From the NCBI RefSeq assembly GCF_008085915.1, contig NZ_VSJK01000005.1, positions 248,001-312,000 of the forward strand: 64,000 nt of DNA, in the 5' to 3' direction. The notes beneath the pieces are model-generated. The model was not told where the DNA came from. It ran no database searches and worked only from the letters and a program-made list of their open reading frames with translations. Made by a program: the position numbers and the translations under genes. Position 1 is the first letter of the stretch. Each line of letters begins with the position of its first letter. The DNA is from Oceaniovalibus sp. ACAM 378 (lineage in GTDB: Bacteria; Pseudomonadota; Alphaproteobacteria; Rhodobacterales; Rhodobacteraceae). This document shows positions 1 through 8,785 of the stretch, one piece after another.

Positions 1-41
1 CACGTTCAGGTTGTGGTTTGCAGGGCGGCATGACCGGCACG

Positions 42-1652
42 TCAGCCAGTGCGCAATAACGCGACGGCCCGACGCAGGGCGACCAATTGCGGCAGCGCGG
101 CAAGACCCCAGGTAAGCATCGCCGTTCCAAATGCCGCAAACAGCAGCAGAATCGCGTCCTGCGCTACGGCGGGCGCGATCAACAGCGCACTGACCAGCCA
201 GGCCAGAACACCGACAATCGTAGGCCAGACAACTGCCGCGAGCGCCTCGCGTTGGCTGAACGGCGTGGCGCGTCCGGTATACCACCAGAGCCGCGGCGTG
301 TAGGCCACGGCAAAGAGCGACAGGACCACTGCCACCACGTTGATGCCGAAGGGCACCGCGATCGCAACGCAGACGATTTGCAGGATCGCGCGCTCGGTCG
401 CCATCCGCAGCCGCAGCGTGGTCTGGCCTGCCGCATAAAACGCCATGCCCGCCATCGAGGTCGACGCCTCGAGCGCGAAGGCCGGGGCCGCCAGTGCGAA
501 GACCAGCGCCACATCGCCCCAGCGATCCGTGAGCAGAAGCGGGATCAGGTCGGGCGCAAATCCCGCAAGGCAGAACATCCCGGGCAGGATGACCAAAGCG
601 AGCAGGCGCAGCGCGGCAATATACAGCGCGCCGATCGCTGCGGGGTCCGAGGCTTGCCGCGCCATCCGCACGAAGACGACCTGCGACGCGGGGCCAGACA
701 GGCCCAATTCCGGCAAGCGCAACAGCCGCAGCGCCATCGAAAACAGCCCCAGCGGTGCGGCCCCCACGGCGTAGCCCAGCATCATCACCGGCGCCTGTCG
801 CTGGAGCGTGAAGACGAGCGAGGTGCCGACGGTGTCGCGGGCAAAGCGCAGATGCCCGGTCAGCCATGCAGGCTCCAGCCGCAGCCGCGGACGATAGGGG
901 CTGGCGATAGCGGCACCAAGCGCCAGCGTCGCAAACAGCACGATCTGCTGGATGATCAGGCACCAGGCCCCGGCGCCGGCAATCGCCAGCCCGATCGCGG
1001 CGGCGAGGCTCAGGATCACAGCAAGGGTGCGCAGCCCGCCCAGCCACACGAAACGTTCGTCACGTTCCAGCGCGGCGTTGGACACCGCCGATAGCGATTG
1101 CATCAGCGGGATGACCGAGAGCGCCTGAACCAACCCCGACAGCCCGGGAAAGTCGAACAACGCCTCCCATAGCGGCGCGGTGAGGAACAGCGACAGGCTG
1201 AGCAGGGATCCGAGCCCCGCGAGAAGCCAGAACACGCTGTCCCATTCCTCGGGGACCACCTCGGACTGGCGGACGAGCGACCGGCCAAGACCGCAATCGC
1301 TCAGCAGTTGGGCAAAGACGACGATGCTCATGGCCAGCGCGACGGCACCGAAATCGGCGATGGTAAGATAGCGCGCGATGATCGGCAGAACCAGCACCTG
1401 CGCGAAGACGGACAGCACCCGCGACCCCGCCATGGCGCCGATGTTGAGAAAGAACGAAGCGCCCGGAACGCGCGGCGGCGTGGGCTGTTTCAAAGCCGCG
1501 GCTCCGAACACGGGACGGCATTCGGGGTCGGATATGGGGCGCGGTGGCGCCGCCTGTCGCAGGGTGCCAAAGATGCGGGGATCGGTTCTGGTCCGGCGTG
1601 GTCCAGTGCCGTTCTCGCGAGGGTGTTCAGCATTGCTCTCTCCGTTCGGCAC
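42..1652 (-). CDS. Polysaccharide flippase (Wzx/PST-type, MOP superfamily)
   Basis: An integral membrane protein with about twelve hydrophobic segments, beginning near residue 68 with FFLNIGAMAGSRVLSVFAQ, the typical first helix of PST/Wzx lipid-linked oligosaccharide flippases. Members move undecaprenyl-linked repeat units across the inner membrane for O-antigen or exopolysaccharide assembly. The segment RSLVRQSEVVPEEWDSVFWL is also typical. The frame opens at a GTG and carries about 65 polar, proline-rich residues before the first helix; the only internal Met before the membrane part is inside helix 1, so the true start is uncertain and the N-terminus may be over-extended. It is divergent from the glycosyltransferase at 2072, across a 420-base gap. 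Confidence 0.8.
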   Translation of the reverse strand: MPNGESNAEHPRENGTGPRRTRTDPRIFGTLRQAAPPRPISDPECRPVFGAAALKQPTPPRVPGASFFLNIGAMAGSRVLSVFAQVLVLPIIARYLTIADFGAVALAMSIVVFAQLLSDCGLGRSLVRQSEVVPEEWDSVFWLLAGLGSLLSLSLFLTAPLWEALFDFPGLSGLVQALSVIPLMQSLSAVSNAALERDERFVWLGGLRTLAVILSLAAAIGLAIAGAGAWCLIIQQIVLFATLALGAAIASPYRPRLRLEPAWLTGHLRFARDTVGTSLVFTLQRQAPVMMLGYAVGAAPLGLFSMALRLLRLPELGLSGPASQVVFVRMARQASDPAAIGALYIAALRLLALVILPGMFCLAGFAPDLIPLLLTDRWGDVALVFALAAPAFALEASTSMAGMAFYAAGQTTLRLRMATERAILQIVCVAIAVPFGINVVAVVLSLFAVAYTPRLWWYTGRATPFSQREALAAVVWPTIVGVLAWLVSALLIAPAVAQDAILLLFAAFGTAMLTWGLAALPQLVALRRAVALLRTG

Positions 1653-2071
1653 CGTCGCGCCAGATCAACGACATGCCCGGACTGCGCAATGCCTGCCTGC
1701 AGATGTATCGCATGATCGCTTTCACGCAAAGCGTCCAACGGGGTCATTTCGGCCCACAGTTTTCGCCCCGTGTGTGCCCGCCGCCGGGCCGTTTTCTCAG
1801 CCCCAGCCGCCACCCCGCGCCTTGCGTGGCCATATTTTTCTTGCCGTATCGCCCCCGAGACGTGACAATCACGCAAGGGCAACAGCGCCCGCCGCGTATT
1901 TTTAGACCTGTATTTCTTTCGCTAAGGTATTTCCGGCATGACATCCATGCGACCAGATCCGGACCCGCCCTTCCGGCCCCCTCGTCCGCGCCGTCGCGCA
2001 TCGGCCCGCGAAATCCGGGGTTGGAGCTTTGGGGACCCCGCACCGGACTTCACCGTTTCGGAGGATCGGGT
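1653..2071. promoter_or_regulatory. Divergent intergenic region between flippase and glycosyltransferase
   Basis: A 419-base gap without a convincing gene. It becomes AT-richer at about 1830-1935 (gccatatttttcttg, gtatttttagacctgtatttc), which is where a rightward promoter for the glycosyltransferase would lie. A short frame (1938-2084, 48 residues, ATG ACA TCC ATG) ends a few bases inside the glycosyltransferase start and could be a translated leader; no homology is recognised. Confidence 0.4.
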
Positions 2072-3328
2072 TTGCATCTGCTGATCCTCGCACCCCAACC
2101 GTTTTTCGTGGAACGTGGCACGCCGATTGCCGTGCGCAATCTGGCGACTGCTCTGGCCGCTCAGGGGCACCGTATCGACCTGATGGTGTTCCCCGGCGGC
2201 ACAGAGGTCGACATCGTCGGCGTCACGATCCATCGGCTGCCGGACTGGCGGATCCTGTCGGACATCGCCCCCGGATTTTCTGGCCGCAAGATCCTTGCCG
2301 ATCTGGTCATGCTGCCGAAGGCGGCCGCCCGGATCCGGCGCGGCCGCCCTGATCTTGTCATCGCGGTTGAAGAGGCGGCCTATATCGCCTTGCTGCTCAG
2401 GCGCGTCTTCGGTGTGCCCTATATCTGCGATATCGACAGTTCGATCCCCGAACAGCTGGACGATAAATTCTCGTTGCCACACTGGCTGCTACGGATGTTT
2501 CAATGGGCCGAAGGCCGTGCGGCACGCGGGGCCGTGGGCGCCATCACCTGCTGTCGCGCCCTTGAGGAAACGACCCGCGCACATGCGCCCGACCTTCCTG
2601 TGCAAACGCTCGAGGATATTCCACTGACCGACGATGCACCGACCGGGCCACCGCCCGAGGATTGCCGTTTCGACGCGCCGGTGATCATGTATGTGGGCAA
2701 TCTCGAACCCTATCAGGGGGTGGATTTACTGCTGGACGGGTTCGCGGCGACGGTGGCAGAGGGGACCAAAGGACAGCTGGTCATCATCGGCGGCACCCCG
2801 GACCATGTCGCCGCCTTGGGCGCGCGGGCCCATGCGCTGGGGCTCGACCAGCGGGTGTCGATCCTGGGGCCGCGCCCGGTGTCGCAGATCGGGCGTTATC
2901 TGGCACAGGCCGCCATCGTCGCGTCGCCGCGCATAAAGGGGCGCAACACGCCGATGAAGGTCTACAGCTATCTCGATTCGGGCCGACCGCTGCTGGCGAC
3001 AAGGCTTCCCACTCATACGCAGGTGCTTGACGACGACATAGCCATGCTGGTGGAGCCGGATGTGGCGGGCATGGCGCGCGGCATCGCGGCTTTGATCGGT
3101 GATCCGGCGTTGTGCGCAAAGCTTGCCGAAGCGGCCCGGATACGGGTGCAGGCAGAATACAGCCGGACCGCATTCGAACGGAAACTGAAGCGATTCATGC
3201 GCCACGAGATCATGCCCCGGATCGGCGTCACCCCGCCACTTGATCCGCAGGGCCCCGACGATATCCCCCAACACCCTGATCCGCATCACAAAACATGGGA
3301 GAACCAATCAATTGGGAATGTTGAATAA
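2072..3328 (+). CDS. GT4-family glycosyltransferase
   Basis: A GT-B retaining glycosyltransferase of about 418 residues that should add a sugar to a growing surface polysaccharide at the cytoplasmic face. The N-terminal acceptor domain opens with HLLILAPQPFFVERGTPIA, where the usual glycine-rich loop is replaced by RGTP. The donor domain begins at the YVGNLEPYQGVDLLLDGF strand-loop and contains TPMKVYSYLDSGRPLLATR, the region that normally carries the EX7E motif; the acidic residues are replaced, a common variation. I chose TTG at 2072 because CGGAGG lies 7 bases upstream and the protein then starts exactly at the first beta strand; the open frame runs back to 1544 without conserved sequence. 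Its 3' end overlaps the next gene by 11 bases. Confidence 0.8.
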   Translation: MHLLILAPQPFFVERGTPIAVRNLATALAAQGHRIDLMVFPGGTEVDIVGVTIHRLPDWRILSDIAPGFSGRKILADLVMLPKAAARIRRGRPDLVIAVEEAAYIALLLRRVFGVPYICDIDSSIPEQLDDKFSLPHWLLRMFQWAEGRAARGAVGAITCCRALEETTRAHAPDLPVQTLEDIPLTDDAPTGPPPEDCRFDAPVIMYVGNLEPYQGVDLLLDGFAATVAEGTKGQLVIIGGTPDHVAALGARAHALGLDQRVSILGPRPVSQIGRYLAQAAIVASPRIKGRNTPMKVYSYLDSGRPLLATRLPTHTQVLDDDIAMLVEPDVAGMARGIAALIGDPALCAKLAEAARIRVQAEYSRTAFERKLKRFMRHEIMPRIGVTPPLDPQGPDDIPQHPDPHHKTWENQSIGNVE

Positions 3329-4085
3329 GGCCGGCATACGAACCGTCGAACTGCTGGCCCCCCGGCTGTCGCAACATCGCCGGGAGCGCCTTGCCAAGCT
3401 CTTTGTCTCGATGTCCCGGCCGGTGGCCGAACAGCAGCCGTACACCTGCCCGCTCTGCGGCTACTCAGGGCTTTTCGATCCCATTTTCGGATCAAATGCC
3501 CTGCGTTTCGATGCCGAGTGTCCGTCATGCCAATCGCGCGAGCGGCACCGTTTCATCAAGCTCTGGCTGGTTTCAGAAGCGCCCGAGGAAGGGTTGGGAA
3601 GTTTTCTGCACTTTGCCCCCGAGCCCAGTCTGGAACGCGAGATACGTTCGCGCTGCATGGAGTATCGGACGGCGGACATCACACCGGGTCGGGCGGATCT
3701 GGTGCTCAACATGGAATCGATCGACCTGCCCGATGCCTCGGTAGACACGATCATGGCCAACCACGTCCTTGAACATGTGGACGACAGAAAGGCATTGCCC
3801 GAACTGTTCCGCATCCTGCGTCCGGGGGGATTGGCGCTGTTGACGACCCCGGTGACCCATGCGTGGCAGCACAGCTATGAAGACCCGTCGATCACCACGC
3901 CCGAAGCGCGGCATCGCCATTTCGGCCAGGCCGATCATGTGGTTTTCTTCGGCAGCGATATCGACGACCGGATCCGCGCGGCGGGTTTCGATCTGGAAAA
4001 GGCGGTGGCCGACGGGGCGCAGGCGGCCAAGTATGGGTTGATCCGCGGCGATACGATCTATTTGGCTCGCCGCCCGGCGGCATAG
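3318..4085 (+). CDS. Class I SAM-dependent methyltransferase with N-terminal zinc ribbon
   Basis: A 255-residue methyltransferase. Residues about 40-75 hold a four-cysteine ribbon (CPLCGYSG ... CPSCQSRERHR), followed by a Rossmann methyltransferase fold with motif IV/V-like NHVLEHVDDRKALPELFRIL and RPGGLALLTTPV. Proteins with this ribbon plus a methyltransferase_11-type domain are common in polysaccharide clusters, where they probably methylate sugars or a glycan terminus. The start at 3318 overlaps the glycosyltransferase stop by 11 bases, which argues for translational coupling. The substrate is unknown. The stop codon lies in the first copy of a 21-base sequence repeated 29 bases further on. 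Confidence 0.75.
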   Translation: MLNKAGIRTVELLAPRLSQHRRERLAKLFVSMSRPVAEQQPYTCPLCGYSGLFDPIFGSNALRFDAECPSCQSRERHRFIKLWLVSEAPEEGLGSFLHFAPEPSLEREIRSRCMEYRTADITPGRADLVLNMESIDLPDASVDTIMANHVLEHVDDRKALPELFRILRPGGLALLTTPVTHAWQHSYEDPSITTPEARHRHFGQADHVVFFGSDIDDRIRAAGFDLEKAVADGAQAAKYGLIRGDTIYLARRPAA

Positions 4086-4116
4086 GGGTTCGCGGCTCGG
4101 CGCCCGGCGACATAGG
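4067..4116 (+). repeat. Short imperfect tandem duplication at the methyltransferase 3' end
   Basis: Two 21-base units, ctcgccgcccggcggcatagg at 4067 and ctcggcgcccggcgacatagg at 4096, match at 19 of 21 positions with a 29-base period. The first unit carries the methyltransferase TAG stop; the second lies just after it. This looks like a local duplication of the gene's last codons. Confidence 0.5.
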
Positions 4117-4254
4117 TCGCTTTGGCTTCGGTCGGCGTCAGAGGGACGCGGCCCGTTTCGTCGGCCCGGAAGCACCGCACCGGGCCGCAGGCGGCAATCG
4201 CGGTTGGGTTGGCCAAGTGGTTCGCCGGCCTGCCCCGTCTCGCCCTTGGGGGCG

Positions 4255-4980
4255 TCAGGTCACTTCGTCGTTCTGCGTCTTGTACCACCCGTCAGGCGCA
4301 TCCAGACGGTCGGGGATTGCCACGTCCCCGATCCCTCCTTCGCCGTAACCGAAGGTTTCAATGTCGAGCTTATAGGCCTCGCGCACCAAATCGAAGGTCG
4401 TATCGTCATAGTAAGTGCGCCAGTCGCGCTTGCGTTTCGATGCATTGACATGGGGCAGCGTCTCGTCGAGCCCTAGCGCGGTACAAATCCGGGCGAAATC
4501 TTCGTTCAGCGTCTCGAACCTGCCGACATGCTGCACCAGCCGTGCCCCTGTCATGTCGTAGACAAAGGAGCATTGCAGCCGGGTGTCGTTTTCGCATTTG
4601 TGGCGGATGTAGGTTTTAAAATTACCGAACCCCCGCACCTGTTCATGATAAGGATGCGCCTTGGACTGGCAGGCATAGGCGTATTCCGAAACCTGCCAAT
4701 CCCAGGGATTGCGCACGAAGGCGAACTTCACGGCCGCCTCGAACAGATCAGGCGGCATGGCATAGCGGATCTGTTCGGCGGTCATGTGCTGGCGGTTTAC
4801 CAGCGCCTCGCGCCAATCGATCATCGGCTGTGCCACCGCCGGCAAAAGCTGTACGGATTTGCGGACATAGCGGTTGCGCAAATAGACCGGGCAGTATTTT
4901 CGCAACGCCGCCATGACCGATTCGCCGCCGGTTTTGTATATGTGAACAAAGATAAATTGGTGCGATGGAGAATACAGCAT
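4255..4980 (-). CDS. Sulfotransferase family protein (PAPS-dependent)
   Basis: A 241-residue cytoplasmic sulfotransferase of the Sulfotransfer_2-like group. The 5'-phosphosulfate loop is HIYKTGGESV near residue 15, and the 3'-phosphate-binding segment is FAFVRNPWDWQVSEY, with the expected Arg and Ser. Such enzymes transfer sulfate from PAPS to carbohydrate hydroxyls. The frame extends further upstream, but the start at 4980 puts MLYSPSHQFIFVHIYKTGG directly at the first strand, with an AGGA-like site about 10 bases before. It is convergent with the methyltransferase and sits among glycosyltransferases, so a polysaccharide is the likely acceptor. It is one of three sulfotransferase homologues in this window. 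Confidence 0.8.
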   Translation of the reverse strand: MLYSPSHQFIFVHIYKTGGESVMAALRKYCPVYLRNRYVRKSVQLLPAVAQPMIDWREALVNRQHMTAEQIRYAMPPDLFEAAVKFAFVRNPWDWQVSEYAYACQSKAHPYHEQVRGFGNFKTYIRHKCENDTRLQCSFVYDMTGARLVQHVGRFETLNEDFARICTALGLDETLPHVNASKRKRDWRTYYDDTTFDLVREAYKLDIETFGYGEGGIGDVAIPDRLDAPDGWYKTQNDEVT

Positions 4981-5179
4981 GGCAGACAGATCCTGATCTG
5001 AGAGCTTAAATTGATCACGGCTTCCCACCTGCCGGAGGGGCGCGCGCGATATTCGAAAAGACCGAGCGGACAGGAAAATTCGGTCCGTTCGCTGTAAACC
5101 TGTTGGCGATGCTATCGCTTTACCGGGAAATTTCCACTCTCTTGTCACGCAGCCGATATCGCCGCCTCATTGTTCGGGT

Positions 5180-6787
5180 TCAAAATTCAGGCACTCCGTC
5201 GCATTGCGGGGTGCTCGGGTCGGCCTCGTCCCAGCGGACCGCCACCAACGCGCCCGCCGATCGCACCTGCAACGCGATGCCCTGCGCCGCTGCCGCGCTG
5301 CGGAACGCGCCGCCGATCCGGTTGCCTTTCCAAATCTCGTCCACGCTGACCAGCACGCCCGCGCGCACGCAGGCCAGAAGCCGGACCATCCCTTCCTCGC
5401 CGCGCAGGGCATAGCGACCTGTGCGGGGATCGCGGCCGAACAGCGCGGCGGGATCGAACTCCGCTTCCCAACCCGCACTCCGGCGCAGATCGACGTCGTA
5501 GTCACCAAGTTCGGCCACCATATGCAGCTCATTCGTGGTGGCCAGGAACGGCACGTCCCGCCAGGGTTTCAGCAGCTCGGTCAGGCCCGAGAAATCCGGC
5601 CGGAATTTGGTGTCGTAACCGCCTCCTGCCGCCAGTTTTACCGACGAGACGAGGAAACCGTTCGAGGCCAGCATGAAACCGATGCACCCCACAAGGATCG
5701 ATGCCGTCATCACCTGCGAAACGGGCAGGCGCCGCCGCGCCATTTGCAGAATTTCAGCGCCTGCCAGTCCCCAGACCGCAAAGAAGAACGGCATCGCGCC
5801 CGAGATATAGCGATCCGCCTTCATTGCGCCAAATGACTGAACCACAAAGACCGTGCCGAAAATCGCGACGCAGAACCATGTCAGCCGCGCATTGACCCGC
5901 AGCGCAAGCAGCACCGCGACCGGGAAAAGCGGCCAGAATGTCTCGTACACCTTGCGCAGACCATTGTGATAGAACGCGGCATAATCCCGCGTGGCGACAG
6001 CGTTGCCGGGCGAAAAGCGGTACAGCGCCCAGGCTTTTTCAAGCGCGCCAGTGGGCCACAAAAGCGCCAGCGCCGCAAGGATCAGCACCGCGCCCCCCAG
6101 TCCCCACGCCCAACGTCGACCCGGGTTCACGGTCACAAGCGCCCGCCCCGCGAGCCAGATCGCCAGCCCGCCGCAAGCAACCACCGTCGTGACCTGCAAA
6201 AGCGTCGCCGCGCCCAGCAACACCAGCGCGGCGATGGCCCAGCCCCATCGCGTCCGCCCCTGCCCGCTTGCCACCGCATAGACCGCAACCGCACCGGCAA
6301 AGAACAGCAGAACATGCAGCGAATAGAACCGCAGCATTTGCGATTCCAGAATGCCTTGCGGCCACAGCACGGCGAAACCCGTCGCGATCCCCGCCACCAG
6401 CCCCCCGGCCCGACCGCGCAGCCACCAGAACAACGCCAGCGGCAGCGCCAATCCCGGCAGCAACGAAACGACCCGCGCCGCCGCAAGGCTGTCCTGTGCG
6501 GTCAGATCAAGAAACCGCGCCACCGTCAGCGTATAGGCCGCAGCCCGCGTATAGCTGCCATCGAGGATCCGAAGCTCACCTGTTTCGAGCCATCCCAGTG
6601 CCGCGAGATAGTGATAGAGTTCGTCGAATTCCGGCGGTGCCGACATCAGGCCGGAACGGGTCAGAACCGCCGCCACCACGATCATGACCGAGATCAGGAC
6701 ACCCGTCGCGATCCCGCCGCCCGCATGCGCGCCCGGCCCGGACCTGTGGTCGGTCACACTGTGCCAATTTCGATCATGTCCCGGCAT
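5180..6787 (-). CDS. GT39/ArnT-like polytopic membrane glycosyltransferase
   Basis: A polytopic membrane protein of about 535 residues. After the first helix (GVLISVMIVVAAVLTRSGL) it has PPEFDELYHYLAALG, matching the first periplasmic loop with an acidic motif found in PMT/ArnT/GT39-type glycosyltransferases that use polyprenyl-phosphate sugars. About ten further hydrophobic segments follow, with a soluble C-terminal domain of around 150 residues. I chose the ATG at 6787, with GAGG six bases upstream; a TTG at 6850 would add 21 polar residues. It follows the YbhN-like gene on the same strand. Substrate unknown; family placement rests on topology plus the acidic loop. Confidence 0.6.
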   Translation of the reverse strand: MPGHDRNWHSVTDHRSGPGAHAGGGIATGVLISVMIVVAAVLTRSGLMSAPPEFDELYHYLAALGWLETGELRILDGSYTRAAAYTLTVARFLDLTAQDSLAAARVVSLLPGLALPLALFWWLRGRAGGLVAGIATGFAVLWPQGILESQMLRFYSLHVLLFFAGAVAVYAVASGQGRTRWGWAIAALVLLGAATLLQVTTVVACGGLAIWLAGRALVTVNPGRRWAWGLGGAVLILAALALLWPTGALEKAWALYRFSPGNAVATRDYAAFYHNGLRKVYETFWPLFPVAVLLALRVNARLTWFCVAIFGTVFVVQSFGAMKADRYISGAMPFFFAVWGLAGAEILQMARRRLPVSQVMTASILVGCIGFMLASNGFLVSSVKLAAGGGYDTKFRPDFSGLTELLKPWRDVPFLATTNELHMVAELGDYDVDLRRSAGWEAEFDPAALFGRDPRTGRYALRGEEGMVRLLACVRAGVLVSVDEIWKGNRIGGAFRSAAAAQGIALQVRSAGALVAVRWDEADPSTPQCDGVPEF

Positions 6788-6865
6788 TGCCGACCTCGGA
6801 GGTTCGCCGACCGATATATACGGACATCTTGCGCTCACCAGCTCGGACAATAAGCCCCGCGCAGG

Positions 6866-7861
6866 TCACGATCCGGCAACGGCGGTTTTCGAACGTTTTC
6901 GGCGCAGGGCAAAGACGACGCCGCCGACCACGGCCTGCACCATCACCATGGCAAAGGCGATCCAGGCCAGCGAGATGGCCAATTCCCCCGCCACGCCGAA
7001 TTGTCCGAACAGATACAGGAACGCCTGTTCGCGGATGCCGATGCCGTTCACCGAAGCGGGGATCATCATAATAAACAGCGACACGGGGATGATCGCAAAA
7101 TAGATCATCAACGGTAGGTCGATCCCCAGCGCCAGACCGATCAGCCAATAGTGAAGCACCACATTGGCCTGAAAGACGAACGAGACGCCGACGCAGCCAT
7201 AGACGACGCGCATCCGCGTGGCGAAGGCCATCGAGGTTTCATTTATCCGCTCCATGATGCCGCTCAGCCAGCCCAGACCGCGCAACCGGCCCAGCCGCGA
7301 TGCAATCGCACGCATGTAGCGACTGAGGAAAATCGCCGTCAGCGCGATCAGCACAGCGGCGACCACAAGCAGCATCCAGCCGATCCCGGTGCGGGACACC
7401 ACATCCCAGCCGATCGTCGGCAGCGCGATGACGGCCAGCAGCAGCAGGCCGAACATGCCGGTAAGCCGTTCAACGAACAGGATCAGGAACGACCGGGTGT
7501 AGGACGGCACCCGATCCGAGATGTCCATCGCGCGCATCAGATCACCGCTCATGACGCCGGGCAGGAAGGAGTTGAAGAAGATGCCGATGGTATAGGCGCG
7601 GATCAGCTCGATCAGGGGCACCACAAATTGCTGTGCACGCAACAAGAGCTGCCAGCGCCACGAACACATCAGATAGCCGATGACGTTCAGCGCAAAGGCC
7701 AGCGCCAGCAAAGCAGGATCAGCCTGTGACACCGCCGCGCGGATATCGCCGATGTTGTCGATCTGGATGAACAGCAGATAGCCGATCAACCCGAGGCTGA
7801 CCGCGATCTTGACCATCAGCGGCAGGTGGCTCCGGAGCGGGCCTTTCACGGTCGCGGTCAT
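6866..7861 (-). CDS. Lysylphosphatidylglycerol synthase TM-region / YbhN-family membrane protein (UPF0104)
   Basis: A 331-residue membrane protein with about eight helices and the family landmarks VIGYLMCSWRWQLLLRAQQ near residue 60, AYTIGIFFNSFLPGVMSGDL near 105, and SVNGIGIREQAFLYLFGQFG near 265. This is the flippase-like membrane domain of MprF/AglD/YbhN proteins, without the synthase domain. Family roles include lipid or lipid-linked sugar translocation; the exact substrate here is unknown. Its ATG overlaps the stop of the upstream acyltransferase by four bases, so it belongs to the minus-strand glycan operon. Confidence 0.8.
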   Translation of the reverse strand: MTATVKGPLRSHLPLMVKIAVSLGLIGYLLFIQIDNIGDIRAAVSQADPALLALAFALNVIGYLMCSWRWQLLLRAQQFVVPLIELIRAYTIGIFFNSFLPGVMSGDLMRAMDISDRVPSYTRSFLILFVERLTGMFGLLLLAVIALPTIGWDVVSRTGIGWMLLVVAAVLIALTAIFLSRYMRAIASRLGRLRGLGWLSGIMERINETSMAFATRMRVVYGCVGVSFVFQANVVLHYWLIGLALGIDLPLMIYFAIIPVSLFIMMIPASVNGIGIREQAFLYLFGQFGVAGELAISLAWIAFAMVMVQAVVGGVVFALRRKRSKTAVAGS

Positions 7862-8655
7862 TGCGTCGCCTCCGCGGGCAAAGGGTCAGTCTGCTGTTCG
7901 GGTTCGGCTTTCGCCCCGCGCTTTCTCAGGAAGCGTGCCGGAACCCCTGCCATGATGCTGAACGGAGCCACGTCGCGGATCACGACGGCCCCCGCCGAAA
8001 CGATACTGCCACGCCCGATCCGCACACCGTCGAGCACCTTGACCCCGGCCCCGAGCCAGACGTCGTCTTCAATCACGATGCCGCGGCTGTCGAACCCTTG
8101 GGTGTTGATCGGGCGGTCGGGGTCTTCGAACCGGTGGTTGCCGGCGACGATGTGACAATGGCCTGCAATCAGAACGTTGTTGCCGATTTCAATCCCGCCC
8201 TGCCCGTTGAGGATCGCAAAAGCGCCGACAAAACAATCATCGCCAAGGGTGATGGTGCCCTCATATCCGGTTTCGAAATGCACCGCGTGCATGATCTGGT
8301 TGCGGGCCCCCAGTTCCAGCCGGGCGTCGCGGCTTTTGATGTCAAAGAAGACCCGGTCGTCAATCATCGTGCCGTCACCCACCGACAAACGGTCGGGACA
8401 GCGCAACACCACCCCACGCGAAAACGCCACGCCCCGGCCGCAATGGCCAAGAAGCAGCGGATAGAGGGCGCGACGCATTACAAGCCCCAGCGCGCCGGGC
8501 ATCGGCCCCGCGAACGTGATGATCGCCTCGTGCAGAAACAGACGGCTGATCCGATCGCTGCCTACGACGCGGGAGAGGTATTTGCGCAGCGGCCCTGTGC
8601 GTTTGCGGGTAACGCTGTCGCCGAACGTGCCGGGCCCCGGATCAGGATGCGTCAT
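7858..8655 (-). CDS. Left-handed beta-helix (hexapeptide) acyltransferase
   Basis: A 265-residue acyltransferase. Residues from about 70 onward show hexapeptide turns ending in DDVWLGAGVKVLDGVRIG and GRGSIVSAGAVVIRDV, the WcaF/maa-type signature for acetyl-CoA-dependent O-acetylation of sugars. The N-terminal helical part resembles that of the gene at 8786, which suggests the two arose by duplication. It overlaps the following YbhN-like gene by four bases and is separated from the preceding gene by 130 bases. The likely role is acetylation of a surface glycan. Confidence 0.8.
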   Translation of the reverse strand: MTHPDPGPGTFGDSVTRKRTGPLRKYLSRVVGSDRISRLFLHEAIITFAGPMPGALGLVMRRALYPLLLGHCGRGVAFSRGVVLRCPDRLSVGDGTMIDDRVFFDIKSRDARLELGARNQIMHAVHFETGYEGTITLGDDCFVGAFAILNGQGGIEIGNNVLIAGHCHIVAGNHRFEDPDRPINTQGFDSRGIVIEDDVWLGAGVKVLDGVRIGRGSIVSAGAVVIRDVAPFSIMAGVPARFLRKRGAKAEPEQQTDPLPAEATQ

Positions 8656-8785
8656 CGGGATGATCCCTCACAAAAAGATCTGCGCTCAGAATACCACAGG
8701 CCATGACGCAGCGAAAACATGACGTCCTGCGGTCCGGCGCAAAGGCACGCGCCCGGCCCGCGGTTTGCTATGGCGGAACGCGCGG

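Noticed and set aside
87-1094. 335-codon plus-strand frame opposite the flippase
   Set aside because: Gln/Arg-rich antisense shadow of a membrane protein with high G+C.
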